Origin: Mycobacterium seoulense
GTDB taxonomy: Bacteria; Actinomycetota; Actinomycetes; Mycobacteriales; Mycobacteriaceae
Direction: 5' to 3'
Assembly: GCF_010731595.1 (NCBI RefSeq)
Contig: NZ_AP022582.1
Location: 2,046,001 to 2,110,000, forward strand
DNA length: 64,000 nucleotides
Under the pieces are notes generated by a model, which saw only the letters and a program-made list of their open reading frames with translations, had not been told where the DNA came from and did not search any database. Made by a program: the position numbers and the translations under genes. Positions 45,117 to 54,302 of this stretch are shown one piece after another; the first letter of the stretch is position 1, and each line of letters begins with the position of its first letter.

Positions 45117-47897
45117 GTGACTGACACCGACAGGCTCGTAACGGGCCGGCCGGGGCGCTCGGCTGAGGCTCGCGCCGTCGAGGACTTCCTCGCCTCGGCA
45201 AGCACTGCACCGTCCGCTTTGGTGATCGAGGGCGACCCTGGCATCGGCAAGACGACGTTGTGGTTGTCGGCGCTCGACCAAGCCCGCGAACGCGGTTTTG
45301 CGGTGCTGGCCGCGCGGGCGTCGGCCACCGATTCCGTTCTGGCCTACGCCTCGTTGGCCGACCTTATTGTCGACGCCGGGCTCGATGCGACGCCGCTGCC
45401 GGATCCGCAACGTCTCGCGATCGACCGGATCCTGTTGCGCGCCAAAACCGACGGCCAGCCCACCGATCAGCGCACGGTGGCCGCGGCATTTTTCTCCGCG
45501 ATGCAGATTCTTGCCGAGACGTCACCGGTGCTGGTGGCCGTCGACGATCTGCAGTGGCTGGATCCCTCCAGCGCCCAAGCGATCGGTTTCGCCGCACGAC
45601 GAGCCACTGGACCCGTCGGCTTGCTGGCCACCTTCCGCACCAACAGCCACCACGACGGTGCACCGTCCTGGTTTGCCCCACCCCCACCCGCAGAATTGAC
45701 GCGGATCCGACTGGGCCCGTTGAGCGTTGGTGCGCTTCACTCGGCGGTGTCGCGGCGCCTTGGCCGCTCGCTATCGCGGCCCCAGATGTCACGCATCTAT
45801 GAAGTCTCGGCCGGAAACCCGTTCTATGCCATCGAACTGGCCCGCGCGCTGCTCGACCAGCCACCGGGCGCACACGTGTCGATGCCGGCCACACTGATGG
45901 AGCTGGTGCACAACCGCATCGGCACACTCGACCCGGCGGCACGCCAAGCGCTGCTGGCCATGGCCTGCGTGGGCGCACCGACCATCGGCGACATCGCATG
46001 CGCAATCGGCAGCGACACCGACCACGCTCTCGGACTGCTCGAAGTCGCCGAAACACAGGGCATCGTTGAGATTTCCGGCAATCGTGTCCAATTCATCCAC
46101 CCCCTGCTGGCCCGCGGCTGCTACGACGACGCCACCGCGGCCCAGCGCCGCGCAATGCACCGATGCCTGGCCGAACTCGTGACCGAACCCGAACTGCGCG
46201 CCCGCCACCTCGCGCTGTCCGACCCCACCGGCGAACCGCAAACCCTAGAAGCCCTCGACACCGCCGCCCACATCGCCCGCATGCGCGGCGCCCCCGCCGC
46301 CGCAGCCGAACTGCTCGAACTCGCAATCGGTCTAGGCGGTGACACCGCAGCACGTCGGATCCTCTGTGCCACCCACCATTTCAACGCAGGAAACGCGGCG
46401 CATGCCCGGATTATGCTCAAGCAGACCCTAGTATCGGTCGCGACCGCGAAGCAGCGAGCCGAAGCGTTGAATGTGCTGGGTCTGATGAGTCATCTCGAGG
46501 GCAGTGTGATCGAGGGTGCCGATCAACTCGAGCGTGCCCTCGCCAACGCGGGAGATGATCTCGCGTTGCGTGTGCAGATACTTGTGTCGCTGTCCTGGAT
46601 TCAGACCCACAACGCCGATCAACTCGCTGCGTCGGCGCGCAGCATCGCAGATGCTGTTGCGAGTGCCGTTCGCCTGAACGACACGCAACTCCTCAGCCAA
46701 GCGCTCGGCATGAATGTTGTGGTGCACTTGCTGCTCGGCAGCGGTTGCGATGATCAAAAACTCTGCCGTGCAGTGGAGTTGGAGAACCAACAGGCCGCGA
46801 CAACGGTAATGTTTCGCCCAACGGTTCACGATGCACTCGCCTCGGCCTGGACCGGACGACTCGACCTGGCCCATGACAAGTTCGTTGCCATCAGAAGGAA
46901 CTGTATAGATCACGGCGAGGAGAGCGAGCTTGTCTTCGTCACGTTTCACCAGGTCCTCAACGAAATCTGGCGAGCCGACCTCACCGAGGCTGCCCAGCTG
47001 GCCGAGGACACGGTTGAACGGGCACGTCAGCTTGGTGGGACGCTGTCGCTCGCTGCGGCTTTGACCGCCCGGGCGCTCGTTGCCGCCTACAGTGGCCGGG
47101 AGCACGAGGCTCGTCACGACGTGGACGAGGCGATCGGACCGATGCGAGAATCCGGCACGGAGCTCCTCACGGCGTGGACCGTAGCGGTCTTGGGATTTCT
47201 TGAAGTTTCGCTGGGCAATTATCAGGCGGCCATCGATGCGCTCGAACCACTGCTGGCCAGGGTCGGGGCCGCGCCGAATGCAACGGAGATATTCGTCGCC
47301 TGGTTTCTCCCGGACGCCGTCGAGTCGCTCATCCAATCGGGCCGGATGGACGAGGCGGCACCATGGATCGAAATTCTGGAAAGCAATGGCCGGCGGCTTG
47401 AGCGCGCCTGGATGCTGGCCGTCGGCGCCCGCTGCCGCGCGATGCTGTTGGCCGCACGGGGTGACCTGGCCGCGGCGACCGCGGCGGCCCAGACCGCGAT
47501 GACCGAACATGACCGGCTGCCGATGCCGTTCGAGCGGGCCCGCACCCAGCTGCTGCTCGGTCAGCTGCAGCGCCGCCAACGCCACCGCGACACCGCCCGC
47601 GCCAACGTCGGTGCGGCGCTGGCGGTGTTCGACGAACTGGATACCCCACTGTGGTCGGCGAAGGCTCGGGCGTCGTTGGCCCGTTCCGACATCAGCACGG
47701 GCACGGCCAAACTATTGACGGCAGGCGAGCGGCGCGTGGCCGAGCTCGCCGCGTCGGGCATGACCAACCGGGAGGTAGCCACCGCGTTGTTCATCAGCCC
47801 CAAGACCGTCGAAGTGCACCTCAGCCACGTCTACCGCAAGCTCGACGTGCGCACCCGCGCGGAATTGGTCCGCCGCGTCGACCAACTCGACTTGTGA
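45117..47897 (+). CDS. large ATP-binding LuxR-family regulator (LAL type)
   Basis: 926 residues from GTG 45117. An N-terminal AAA/NTPase domain with Walker A EGDPGIGKTTLW (about 39-50) and Walker B VLVAVDDLQWLDPSS; a long TPR-like helical middle region (about 400-850); and a C-terminal LuxR helix-turn-helix, LTAGERRVAELAASGMTNRE through PKTVEVHLSHVYRKL. These MalT-like regulators sense an inducer through the middle region. GC is somewhat below its neighbours. Being at the island edge next to the tRNA-Val gene, it may be part of the acquired DNA. Targets unknown. Confidence 0.92.
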   Translation: MTDTDRLVTGRPGRSAEARAVEDFLASASTAPSALVIEGDPGIGKTTLWLSALDQARERGFAVLAARASATDSVLAYASLADLIVDAGLDATPLPDPQRLAIDRILLRAKTDGQPTDQRTVAAAFFSAMQILAETSPVLVAVDDLQWLDPSSAQAIGFAARRATGPVGLLATFRTNSHHDGAPSWFAPPPPAELTRIRLGPLSVGALHSAVSRRLGRSLSRPQMSRIYEVSAGNPFYAIELARALLDQPPGAHVSMPATLMELVHNRIGTLDPAARQALLAMACVGAPTIGDIACAIGSDTDHALGLLEVAETQGIVEISGNRVQFIHPLLARGCYDDATAAQRRAMHRCLAELVTEPELRARHLALSDPTGEPQTLEALDTAAHIARMRGAPAAAAELLELAIGLGGDTAARRILCATHHFNAGNAAHARIMLKQTLVSVATAKQRAEALNVLGLMSHLEGSVIEGADQLERALANAGDDLALRVQILVSLSWIQTHNADQLAASARSIADAVASAVRLNDTQLLSQALGMNVVVHLLLGSGCDDQKLCRAVELENQQAATTVMFRPTVHDALASAWTGRLDLAHDKFVAIRRNCIDHGEESELVFVTFHQVLNEIWRADLTEAAQLAEDTVERARQLGGTLSLAAALTARALVAAYSGREHEARHDVDEAIGPMRESGTELLTAWTVAVLGFLEVSLGNYQAAIDALEPLLARVGAAPNATEIFVAWFLPDAVESLIQSGRMDEAAPWIEILESNGRRLERAWMLAVGARCRAMLLAARGDLAAATAAAQTAMTEHDRLPMPFERARTQLLLGQLQRRQRHRDTARANVGAALAVFDELDTPLWSAKARASLARSDISTGTAKLLTAGERRVAELAASGMTNREVATALFISPKTVEVHLSHVYRKLDVRTRAELVRRVDQLDL

Positions 47898-47943
47898 CCC
47901 GGCGCCATGGTCTCACGGCACGCAGCGACGCTCACCGCGCGAG

Positions 47944-47991
47944 CGTAACGCCAGGGCGAAAATCGGGGCCGAAAGACGCCATGGCGTTACG
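47944..47991 (+). terminator. palindrome after the LuxR gene, of the repeated type
   Basis: CGTAACGCCAGGGCG pairs with CGCCATGGCGTTACG (14 of 15) across an 18-base loop, 46 bp after the LuxR stop. The left side closely resembles 35908-35935. Confidence 0.5.
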
Positions 47992-48015
47992 GTCGCGAAG
48001 CCCAAAGCGAATGAG

Positions 48016-48087
48016 TGGGCGCGGACGGTATCGAACCGCCGACCGCTGGTGTGTAAAACCAGAGCTCTACCACTGAGCTACGCGCCC
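48016..48087 (-). tRNA. tRNA-Val (anticodon TAC)
   Basis: 72 nt; on the minus strand GGGCGCGTAGCTCAGTGGTA begins the acceptor and D arms, the anticodon stem CTGGT/ACCAG encloses loop TTTACAC (anticodon TAC, valine GTA), and GGTTCGATACC forms the T loop, with 3' end CGCGCCCA. CCA is not encoded. The accessory region begins on its 3' side. Confidence 0.95.
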
Positions 48088-48133
48088 GTGCCCGAGGCAG
48101 GCTACACGCACCAAGCCCGAGTACCCAATAGTC

Positions 48134-48595
48134 TCAGTCCCGCAAAGCCGTCAGCGCATCGGTCCACAGCCGCTGGTTGCGGGATTCGCCGGGCTGTTTC
48201 ATCTCGGCGAACCGGATGATGCCGGAACGGTCGATGACGAAGGTGCCGCGGTTGGGGTAGCCGGCCTCGTCGTTGAACACGCCGTAGGCCTGGCTGACCT
48301 CGCCGTGCGGCCAGAAGTCCGACAGCACCGGGAAGGTGAACCCGCTCTCCAGCGACCAGATCCGGTGGGTGGGCGGCGGCCCGACCGAGATGGCCAGCGC
48401 CGCGCTGTCGTCGTTCTCGAAGTCGGGCAGGTGATCGCGCAGCTGATCCAGCTCGCCCTGGCAGATGCCGGTGAAGGCCAGCGGGAAGAACACCAACAGG
48501 ACGTTCTTGGCGCCGCGGTAGGCGCTCAGCGTGACACGCTGTTGATTCTGGTCGCGCAGTGTGAAGTCCGGGGCGGTGGCGCCGACGGACAGCAT
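48134..48595 (-). CDS. ahpE: one-cysteine peroxiredoxin AhpE
   Basis: 153 residues, the length of M. tuberculosis AhpE. The peroxidatic cysteine is Cys45 in FFPLAFTGICQGELDQL, with the threonine of the active-site triad; the conserved arginine lies further on. It reduces organic peroxides and peroxynitrite through mycothiol/mycoredoxin. ATG 48595 shares one base with the stop of the preceding DUF3052 gene (TGATG), so the two are coupled. Start at TTG 48598 would add one residue. Confidence 0.96.
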   Translation of the reverse strand: MLSVGATAPDFTLRDQNQQRVTLSAYRGAKNVLLVFFPLAFTGICQGELDQLRDHLPDFENDDSAALAISVGPPPTHRIWSLESGFTFPVLSDFWPHGEVSQAYGVFNDEAGYPNRGTFVIDRSGIIRFAEMKQPGESRNQRLWTDALTALRD

Positions 48596-49017
48596 CAACG
48601 CTTCCCGGTTCGGGATTTCGGCTGCACCAGCCGGCTGGCGCTCCAGTCACCCAGGTTGACCGACGAGGTCGGCATCAGACCGGCGGTGGGCGCCGCCTCG
48701 GCGATCTCGGCGGGCAGCACGTGACCGGGCTTGCCGGTCTTGGGCGTCAACACCCAGATCACGCCGTCCTCGGCCAACGGGCCGATCGCGTCCATCAGGG
48801 TGTCCACCAGGTCGCCGTCGCCGTCGCGCCACCACAGCAGCACGACGTCGACCACCTCGTCGGTGTCCTCGTCGAGCAACTCACCGCCGCACGCTTCCTC
48901 GACGTCAGCGCGGATCTCGTCGTCGGTGTCCTCGTCCCAGCCCCATTCCTGGACAACTTGGTCTCGTTGGATGCCCAGTTTGCGGGCGTAGCCCGGGGCG
49001 TGATCCGCCGCGACCAC
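48595..49017 (-). CDS. DUF3052 family protein
   Basis: 140 residues from GTG 49017, which has AGGAGG seven bases upstream, deciding the start over the upstream frame. Features: GYARKLGIQRDQVVQEWGWD, an acidic stretch with DEEIRADVEEA-like residues, and LMDAIGPLAEDGVIWVLTPKTG. Matches Rv2239c and other actinobacterial DUF3052 proteins of unknown function, regularly found beside ahpE. Its stop overlaps the ahpE start. Confidence 0.9.
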   Translation of the reverse strand: MVAADHAPGYARKLGIQRDQVVQEWGWDEDTDDEIRADVEEACGGELLDEDTDEVVDVVLLWWRDGDGDLVDTLMDAIGPLAEDGVIWVLTPKTGKPGHVLPAEIAEAAPTAGLMPTSSVNLGDWSASRLVQPKSRTGKR

Positions 49018-49123
49018 CGTGGAGCCTCCTTGCATCTGTTCGCAAGCCGTCTGCGCGCTCTGCGATTGGGGATTATCGTCGCACAGCCGCAACCCGGTCG
49101 TCACTCGTGCCTCACGAGGCGCC

Positions 49124-49705
49124 TCAGAAGGACGCCAGGCAGAGTTTCAGCGCCTTGGTCTTGGCGTCGTTGAGCCGGTCCACCCGCCGGTTGAATTCCC
49201 CCGTCGGCGCATGGGTGCCGATGGCGTTGGCCACCCCGCGCGCCGCGTCGATATACGTGTTGAACGCGTCCTTCAGCTGCTGGGACAGCGCATCGTTGAA
49301 GCTGTTGCTCACGGTGTCGGCGCTGTTGTTGAGCGCGTCGATGGCCGGCCCCTCCGTGGGGCCGGTGCCGCGACCCGCGTTGAACGCGCCGACGAAAATG
49401 TTCACCTTGTCGATCGCGTCCTTGCTGGACGTGGCCAGCGTGTCGCACGAGGTGCGCACCGCCCTGGTGGTCAGCGACTGCTGCCGCTGGGACTCGCGCA
49501 CCCGCGACGTCGCCGACGATGCCGACACCGACGCGGACACCGACTGGCGGTAGGCCGGGGCCACCTGGGTGTCCGGCGTGGCCGTGCCGTTGGTGACGGT
49601 GGTACACCCCACGATCCCCATCAGCGTCGCCGCGATACATCCAAGCGCCAGAGCGCCTCGCCTGGGGAAGCTCCCCGCAGGGACGGCACGCCATCCGATG
49701 AGCAC
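49124..49705 (-). CDS. lipoprotein of unknown function (Rv2240c-like)
   Basis: 193 residues. N-terminal signal with lipobox: [17 protein letters not shown], so the mature protein is lipid-anchored at Cys31 or nearby. The rest is helical with [20 protein letters not shown] and [24 protein letters not shown] and a terminal cysteine. GTG 49705 follows AGGAG closely. It ends 106 bp before the DUF3052 start. Divergent from aceE. No function is known. Confidence 0.8.
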   Translation of the reverse strand: MLIGWRAVPAGSFPRRGALALGCIAATLMGIVGCTTVTNGTATPDTQVAPAYRQSVSASVSASSATSRVRESQRQQSLTTRAVRTSCDTLATSSKDAIDKVNIFVGAFNAGRGTGPTEGPAIDALNNSADTVSNSFNDALSQQLKDAFNTYIDAARGVANAIGTHAPTGEFNRRVDRLNDAKTKALKLCLASF

Positions 49706-49889
49706 GGCTCCTGACGTTACCGGTTGCCTTTCCCGAAAGTCCCGCCACGGACGACTTCGTGTCCGCCGGGTGAGCCCGCATCGGCGACCAGGCGTCGGCT
49801 GGCCCCGCGAAACGCCGGTGCGGCACGATAGGGGGAGACGGTGCGCAGCACCCGAGGGCACAACCCCCGCCAACTACAGGAGCAGTGCG

Positions 49890-52679
49890 TTGACAACCGA
49901 GTTCGCGCGCCACGATCTGGCGAAAACCCCCAGCAGCGCAAGCGAACCCGACCGCGTTCGGGTGATCCGCGAAGGCGTCGCCTCGTACCTGCCCGACATC
50001 GACCCAGAAGAGACCTCGGAGTGGTTGGAGTCGTTCGACGAGCTGCTGGAGCGCTCGGGACCGTCGCGGGCGCGGTATCTGATGCTGCGGCTGCTGGAGC
50101 GGGCCGGCGAGCAGCGTGTCGCCATTCCGGCGCTGACGTCAACCGATTACGTCAACACGATCCCGACCGAACTGGAACCGTGGTTCCCCGGCGACGAGGA
50201 CGTCGAACGGCGCTTCCGGGCCTGGATCCGGTGGAACGCCGCGATCATGGTGCACCGCGCCCAGCGGCCGGGAGTCGGCGTGGGCGGCCACATTTCGACG
50301 TACGCGTCCTCGGCGGCGCTCTATGAAGTCGGCTTCAACCACTTCTTCCGGGGCAAGTCGCATCCCGGCGGCGGCGACCAGGTCTTCATCCAGGGCCACG
50401 CGTCGCCGGGGATTTACGCGCGCGCCTTCCTCGAAGGCCGGCTCAGCGAGGACCGGCTCGACGGCTTCCGCCAGGAGCACAGCCACGCCGGCGGCGGGTT
50501 GCCCTCCTATCCGCACCCCCGGCTGATGCCCGACTTCTGGGAGTTCCCCACGGTCTCGATGGGCCTGGGCCCGCTCAACGCCATCTACCAGGCGCGGTTC
50601 AACCACTACCTGCACGACCGGGGCATCAAGGACACCTCCGATCAGCACGTGTGGTGCTTCTTGGGTGACGGCGAGATGGACGAGCCGGAGAGCCGCGGGC
50701 TGGCGCACGTCGGCGCGCTCGAGGGCCTGGACAACCTGACCTTCGTGATCAACTGCAACCTGCAGCGCCTGGACGGCCCGGTGCGCGGCAACGGCAAGAT
50801 CATCCAGGAGCTGGAGTCGTTCTTCCGCGGGGCCGGCTGGAACGTCATCAAGGTGGTCTGGGGCCGCGAGTGGGACACGCTGCTGCACGCCGACCGGGAC
50901 GGCGCGCTGGTGAACCTGATGAACGTCACCCCCGACGGCGACTACCAGACGTACAAGTCCAGAGACGGCGGTTACGTGCGCGAGCATTTCTTCGGCCGCG
51001 ACCCGCGCACCAAGGCGCTGGTCGAGCACATGACCGATTCCGAGATCTGGAACCTCAAGCGCGGCGGCCACGACTACCGCAAGGTGTACGCCGCCTACCG
51101 GGCCGCCGTCGACCACAAGGGCCAGCCCACGGTCATCCTGGCCAAGACCATCAAGGGTTACTCGTTGGGCGCGCACTTCCAGGGCCGTAACGCCACGCAC
51201 CAGATGAAAAAGCTTGCGCTGGAAGACCTTAAGTGGTTCCGGGACTCGATGCGGATCCCCATCAGCGATGCGCAGCTGGACGAGAATCCCTACCTGCCGC
51301 CCTACTACCACCCCGGGCCGGACGCCCCGGAGATCCGCTACATGCTCGACCGTCGCCGCACCCTCGGCGGCTTCCTGCCCGAGCGCCGCACCAAGGCCAA
51401 GGCGCTCAAGCTGCCCTCGCGTGACATCTACGCCGCGCTGAGGAAGGGGTCGGGCACCCAGGAGGTCGCCACCACCATGGCGACCGTGCGGACCTTCAAG
51501 GAAGTGTTGCGGGACAAGGAGATCGGCCCGCGCATCGTGCCGATCATCCCCGACGAGGCGCGCACGTTCGGCATGGACTCGTGGTTCCCGTCGCTGAAGA
51601 TCTACAACCGCCTCGGCCAGCTGTACACCGCCGTCGACGCCGAGCTGATGCTGGCCTACAAGGAAAGCGAAATCGGCCAGATCCTGCACGAGGGCATCAA
51701 CGAGGCGGGCTCGGTGGGCTCGTTCATCGCGGCCGGCACGTCGTACGCGACACACAACGAGCCGATGATCCCGATCTACATCTTCTATTCGATGTTCGGC
51801 TTCCAGCGCACCGGTGACGGCCTGTGGGCCGCCGCCGACCAGATGACCCGCGGCTTCCTGCTCGGGGCCACCGCGGGGCGCACCACGCTGACCGGCGAGG
51901 GCCTGCAGCACGCCGACGGCCACTCGCTGCTGCTGGCCAGCACCAATCCGGCGGTGGTGGCCTACGACCCGGCGTTCGCCTACGAGATCGCCTACATCGT
52001 GGAAAGCGGGCTTGCGCGGATGTTCGGGGAGAACCCGGAGAACATCTTCTTCTACATCACCGTCTACAACGAGCCGTACGTGCAGCCGCCGGAGCCCGAG
52101 AACTTCGATCCCGAGGGCGTGTTGCGCGGCATCTACCGCTACCGCCCCGCCAGCGAACAGCGCGCGAACACGGCGCACATCCTGGCCTCCGGCGTGGCGA
52201 TGCCGTCGGCGCTGCAGGCGGCCGAGATGCTGGCCGCCGAGTGGGACGTCGCCGCCGACGTCTGGTCGGTGACCAGCTGGGGCGAGCTGAACCGCGACGG
52301 CCTGGCCGTCGAGAAGGCGAAGCTGCGCCACCCCGACCGGCCGGCCGGCACCGCCTACGTCACCCAGGCCCTGTCGAACACCAGCGGCCCGGTGATCGCC
52401 GTGTCCGACTGGATGCGCGCCGTCCCCGAGCAGATCCGGCCCTGGGTGCCCAACACGTTCGTCACCCTGGGCACCGACGGGTTCGGCTTCTCGGACACCC
52501 GTCCGGCCGCGCGGCGCTACTTCAACACCGACGCCGAGTCGCAGGTGGTCGCGGTGCTCGAGGCGTTGGCGCGCGACGGCGAGATCGACCCCTCGGTGCC
52601 GGTCGCGGCCGCGCGCCAGTACAAGATCGACGACGTCCAGGCCGCGCCCGAGCAGACCTCCGACCCCGGGGTGGCCTGA
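49890..52679 (+). CDS. aceE: pyruvate dehydrogenase E1 component AceE
   Basis: 929 residues, homodimeric-type E1 of the pyruvate dehydrogenase complex, which decarboxylates pyruvate with thiamine diphosphate. TTG start at 49890 has AGGAG at correct spacing and gives [10 protein letters not shown] as in M. tuberculosis AceE. Seen: [20 protein letters not shown], the ThDP motif [16 protein letters not shown] through VINCNLQ, and the central transketolase-type region [13 protein letters not shown]. Its E2 partner needs lipoate made by the LipB-LipA pair at the window's start. Confidence 0.97.
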   Translation: MTTEFARHDLAKTPSSASEPDRVRVIREGVASYLPDIDPEETSEWLESFDELLERSGPSRARYLMLRLLERAGEQRVAIPALTSTDYVNTIPTELEPWFPGDEDVERRFRAWIRWNAAIMVHRAQRPGVGVGGHISTYASSAALYEVGFNHFFRGKSHPGGGDQVFIQGHASPGIYARAFLEGRLSEDRLDGFRQEHSHAGGGLPSYPHPRLMPDFWEFPTVSMGLGPLNAIYQARFNHYLHDRGIKDTSDQHVWCFLGDGEMDEPESRGLAHVGALEGLDNLTFVINCNLQRLDGPVRGNGKIIQELESFFRGAGWNVIKVVWGREWDTLLHADRDGALVNLMNVTPDGDYQTYKSRDGGYVREHFFGRDPRTKALVEHMTDSEIWNLKRGGHDYRKVYAAYRAAVDHKGQPTVILAKTIKGYSLGAHFQGRNATHQMKKLALEDLKWFRDSMRIPISDAQLDENPYLPPYYHPGPDAPEIRYMLDRRRTLGGFLPERRTKAKALKLPSRDIYAALRKGSGTQEVATTMATVRTFKEVLRDKEIGPRIVPIIPDEARTFGMDSWFPSLKIYNRLGQLYTAVDAELMLAYKESEIGQILHEGINEAGSVGSFIAAGTSYATHNEPMIPIYIFYSMFGFQRTGDGLWAAADQMTRGFLLGATAGRTTLTGEGLQHADGHSLLLASTNPAVVAYDPAFAYEIAYIVESGLARMFGENPENIFFYITVYNEPYVQPPEPENFDPEGVLRGIYRYRPASEQRANTAHILASGVAMPSALQAAEMLAAEWDVAADVWSVTSWGELNRDGLAVEKAKLRHPDRPAGTAYVTQALSNTSGPVIAVSDWMRAVPEQIRPWVPNTFVTLGTDGFGFSDTRPAARRYFNTDAESQVVAVLEALARDGEIDPSVPVAAARQYKIDDVQAAPEQTSDPGVA

Positions 52680-52700
52680 CGCTCGGCTTGGTTATCTCCG

Positions 52701-52754
52701 CGAGCGCCCGGCCAGCCGGGCACTGGGCGTCGAGCGCCCGGCCAGCCGGGCACT
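52701..52754. repeat. two tandem 24-bp palindromic units after aceE
   Basis: CGAGCGCCCGGCCAGCCGGG-CACT occurs at 52701-52724 and 52731-52754 (30-bp period). Each unit contains the hairpin CCCGGC-CA-GCCGGG. Likely a double terminator or a short dispersed repeat between aceE and mabR. Confidence 0.6.
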
Positions 52755-52836
52755 CGAGCGCCACAACGCCCAGCACGACGCAAAACCGCCCGCACCTTTG
52801 GCGGATACTTCCAGAAAAGTGGCGTAGGTTTTAGGG

Positions 52837-54159
52837 GTGAATGACAACCCGTTCGCCGGCCCCTTCGCCAAGCAGCCCCGGTCGCCGCTCGAACTGCTGG
52901 ACACCGTGCCCGACTCCGTGTTGCGGCGGCTGAAGCAGTACTCCGGGCGACTGGCCACCGAAGCGGTGTCGGTCATGCAGGACCGGTTGCCCTTCTTCGC
53001 CGACCTGGAGGCGTCGCAGCGGGCCAGCGTGGCGTTGGTGGTCCAGACGGCCATCAACAACTTCGTCGAATGGATGCAGGACCCGCACAGCAACGTCAGC
53101 TACACCGCCCAGGCGTTCGAGCTGGTGCCCCAGGACCTGGCCCGCCGGATCGCGTTGCGGCACAGCGTGGACATGGTGCGCGTCACCATGGAGTTCTTCG
53201 AAGAGGTGCTGCCGCTGGTGGCCCGCTCCGAGGAGCAGTTGACCTCCCTGACCGTGGGCGTGCTCAAGTACAGCCGTGACCTGGCGTTCACCGCCGCCTC
53301 GGCCTACGCCAACGCGGCCGAGGCCCGCGGCACCTGGGACAGCCGGATGGAGGCCAGCGTGGTCGACGCGGTGGTCCGCGGCGACACCGGGCCGGAGCTG
53401 TTGTCCCGGGCCGCGGCGCTCAACTGGGACACCACCGCGCCGGCGACCGTCGTGGTCGGGGCCCCCGCGCCCGGCCGGGACGGGACCACCGGGCCGGGCG
53501 ACAGCCAGCGGGCCAGCCAGCACGTCCGCGACATCGCCGCGCGCCACGGCCGCGCCGCCCTCACGGACGTGCACGGCACCTGGCTGGTCGCCATCGTGTC
53601 CGGCCAACTGTCGCCTACTGACAAATTCCTCGGCGAACTGCTGGACGCGTTCTCCGACGGCCCGGTGGTCATCGGGCCCACCGCACCCATGCTGACGGCG
53701 GCCTATCACAGCGCCAGCGAGGCGATTTCGGGGATGAACGCCGTCGGCGGCTGGCGGGGGGCGCCCCGGCCCGTGCTGGCTCGCGAACTCCTGCCCGAAC
53801 GCGCCCTGATGGGGGACGCCTCGGCCATCGTGGCGCTGCACACCGACGTCATGGGGCCGTTGGCGGACGCGGGGCCCACCCTCATCGAAACCCTGGACGC
53901 TTACTTGGATTGTGGCGGCGCGATTGAAGCCTGTGCCAGAAAGTTGTTCGTTCATCCAAACACCGTGCGCTACCGACTCAAGCGGATCACCGACTTCACC
54001 GGACGCGATCCCACCCAGCCGCGCGACGCATATGTGCTGCGAGTGGCGGCCACCGTCGGCCAGCTCAACTACCCCACCGCTCCCGCCGGCGTCGCCACCA
54101 AACCGATTCCCCCTGTTCCGCTGCCGGTCAGGGCGGCTATCGTGGGTCAATCCGAGTGA
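52837..54159 (+). CDS. mabR: PucR-type regulator of mycolic acid synthesis MabR
   Basis: 440 residues from GTG 52837. N-terminal ~180-residue helical domain (RLKQYSGRLATEAVSVMQDR; DMVRVTMEFFEEVLPLV), a middle GGDEF-like region, and a PucR C-terminal helix-turn-helix: TLIETLDAYLDCGGAIEACA then LFVHPNTVRYRLKRI. By position and length it is the orthologue of Rv2242, MabR, which is known to regulate the downstream fabD-acpM-kasA-kasB-accD6 operon in response to long-chain acyl-CoA. A matching palindrome lies 57 bp after its stop. Confidence 0.95.
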   Translation: MNDNPFAGPFAKQPRSPLELLDTVPDSVLRRLKQYSGRLATEAVSVMQDRLPFFADLEASQRASVALVVQTAINNFVEWMQDPHSNVSYTAQAFELVPQDLARRIALRHSVDMVRVTMEFFEEVLPLVARSEEQLTSLTVGVLKYSRDLAFTAASAYANAAEARGTWDSRMEASVVDAVVRGDTGPELLSRAAALNWDTTAPATVVVGAPAPGRDGTTGPGDSQRASQHVRDIAARHGRAALTDVHGTWLVAIVSGQLSPTDKFLGELLDAFSDGPVVIGPTAPMLTAAYHSASEAISGMNAVGGWRGAPRPVLARELLPERALMGDASAIVALHTDVMGPLADAGPTLIETLDAYLDCGGAIEACARKLFVHPNTVRYRLKRITDFTGRDPTQPRDAYVLRVAATVGQLNYPTAPAGVATKPIPPVPLPVRAAIVGQSE

Positions 54160-54215
54160 TAGTGATCCAGACAACAGATCGCGGCACGGTATCGAACATG
54201 TAGCTTACGGAGCTG

Positions 54216-54236
54216 TTTTGTAGGGACTACACAAAA
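54216..54236 (+). promoter_or_regulatory. MabR-type operator before fabD
   Basis: TTTTGT, nine bases, ACAAAA: a perfect inverted repeat in the 143-bp mabR-fabD gap, 66 bp before the fabD start. It agrees with the MabR palindrome as I recall it from M. smegmatis. Confidence 0.7.
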
Positions 54237-54302
54237 ACCTAAGACCAGGTTCATAATCTGTTACACCCGCCAAAACCGTTTCCACAGTGTTCTCTTAAAC
54301 AC

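Noticed and set aside
54181..54200. ACGGTATCGAAC matches the tRNA-Val T-arm and could be an attachment repeat
   Set aside because: Only 12 bases match, it is in the backbone mabR-fabD gap on the other side of the tRNA from the accessory region, and no insertion is seen between.
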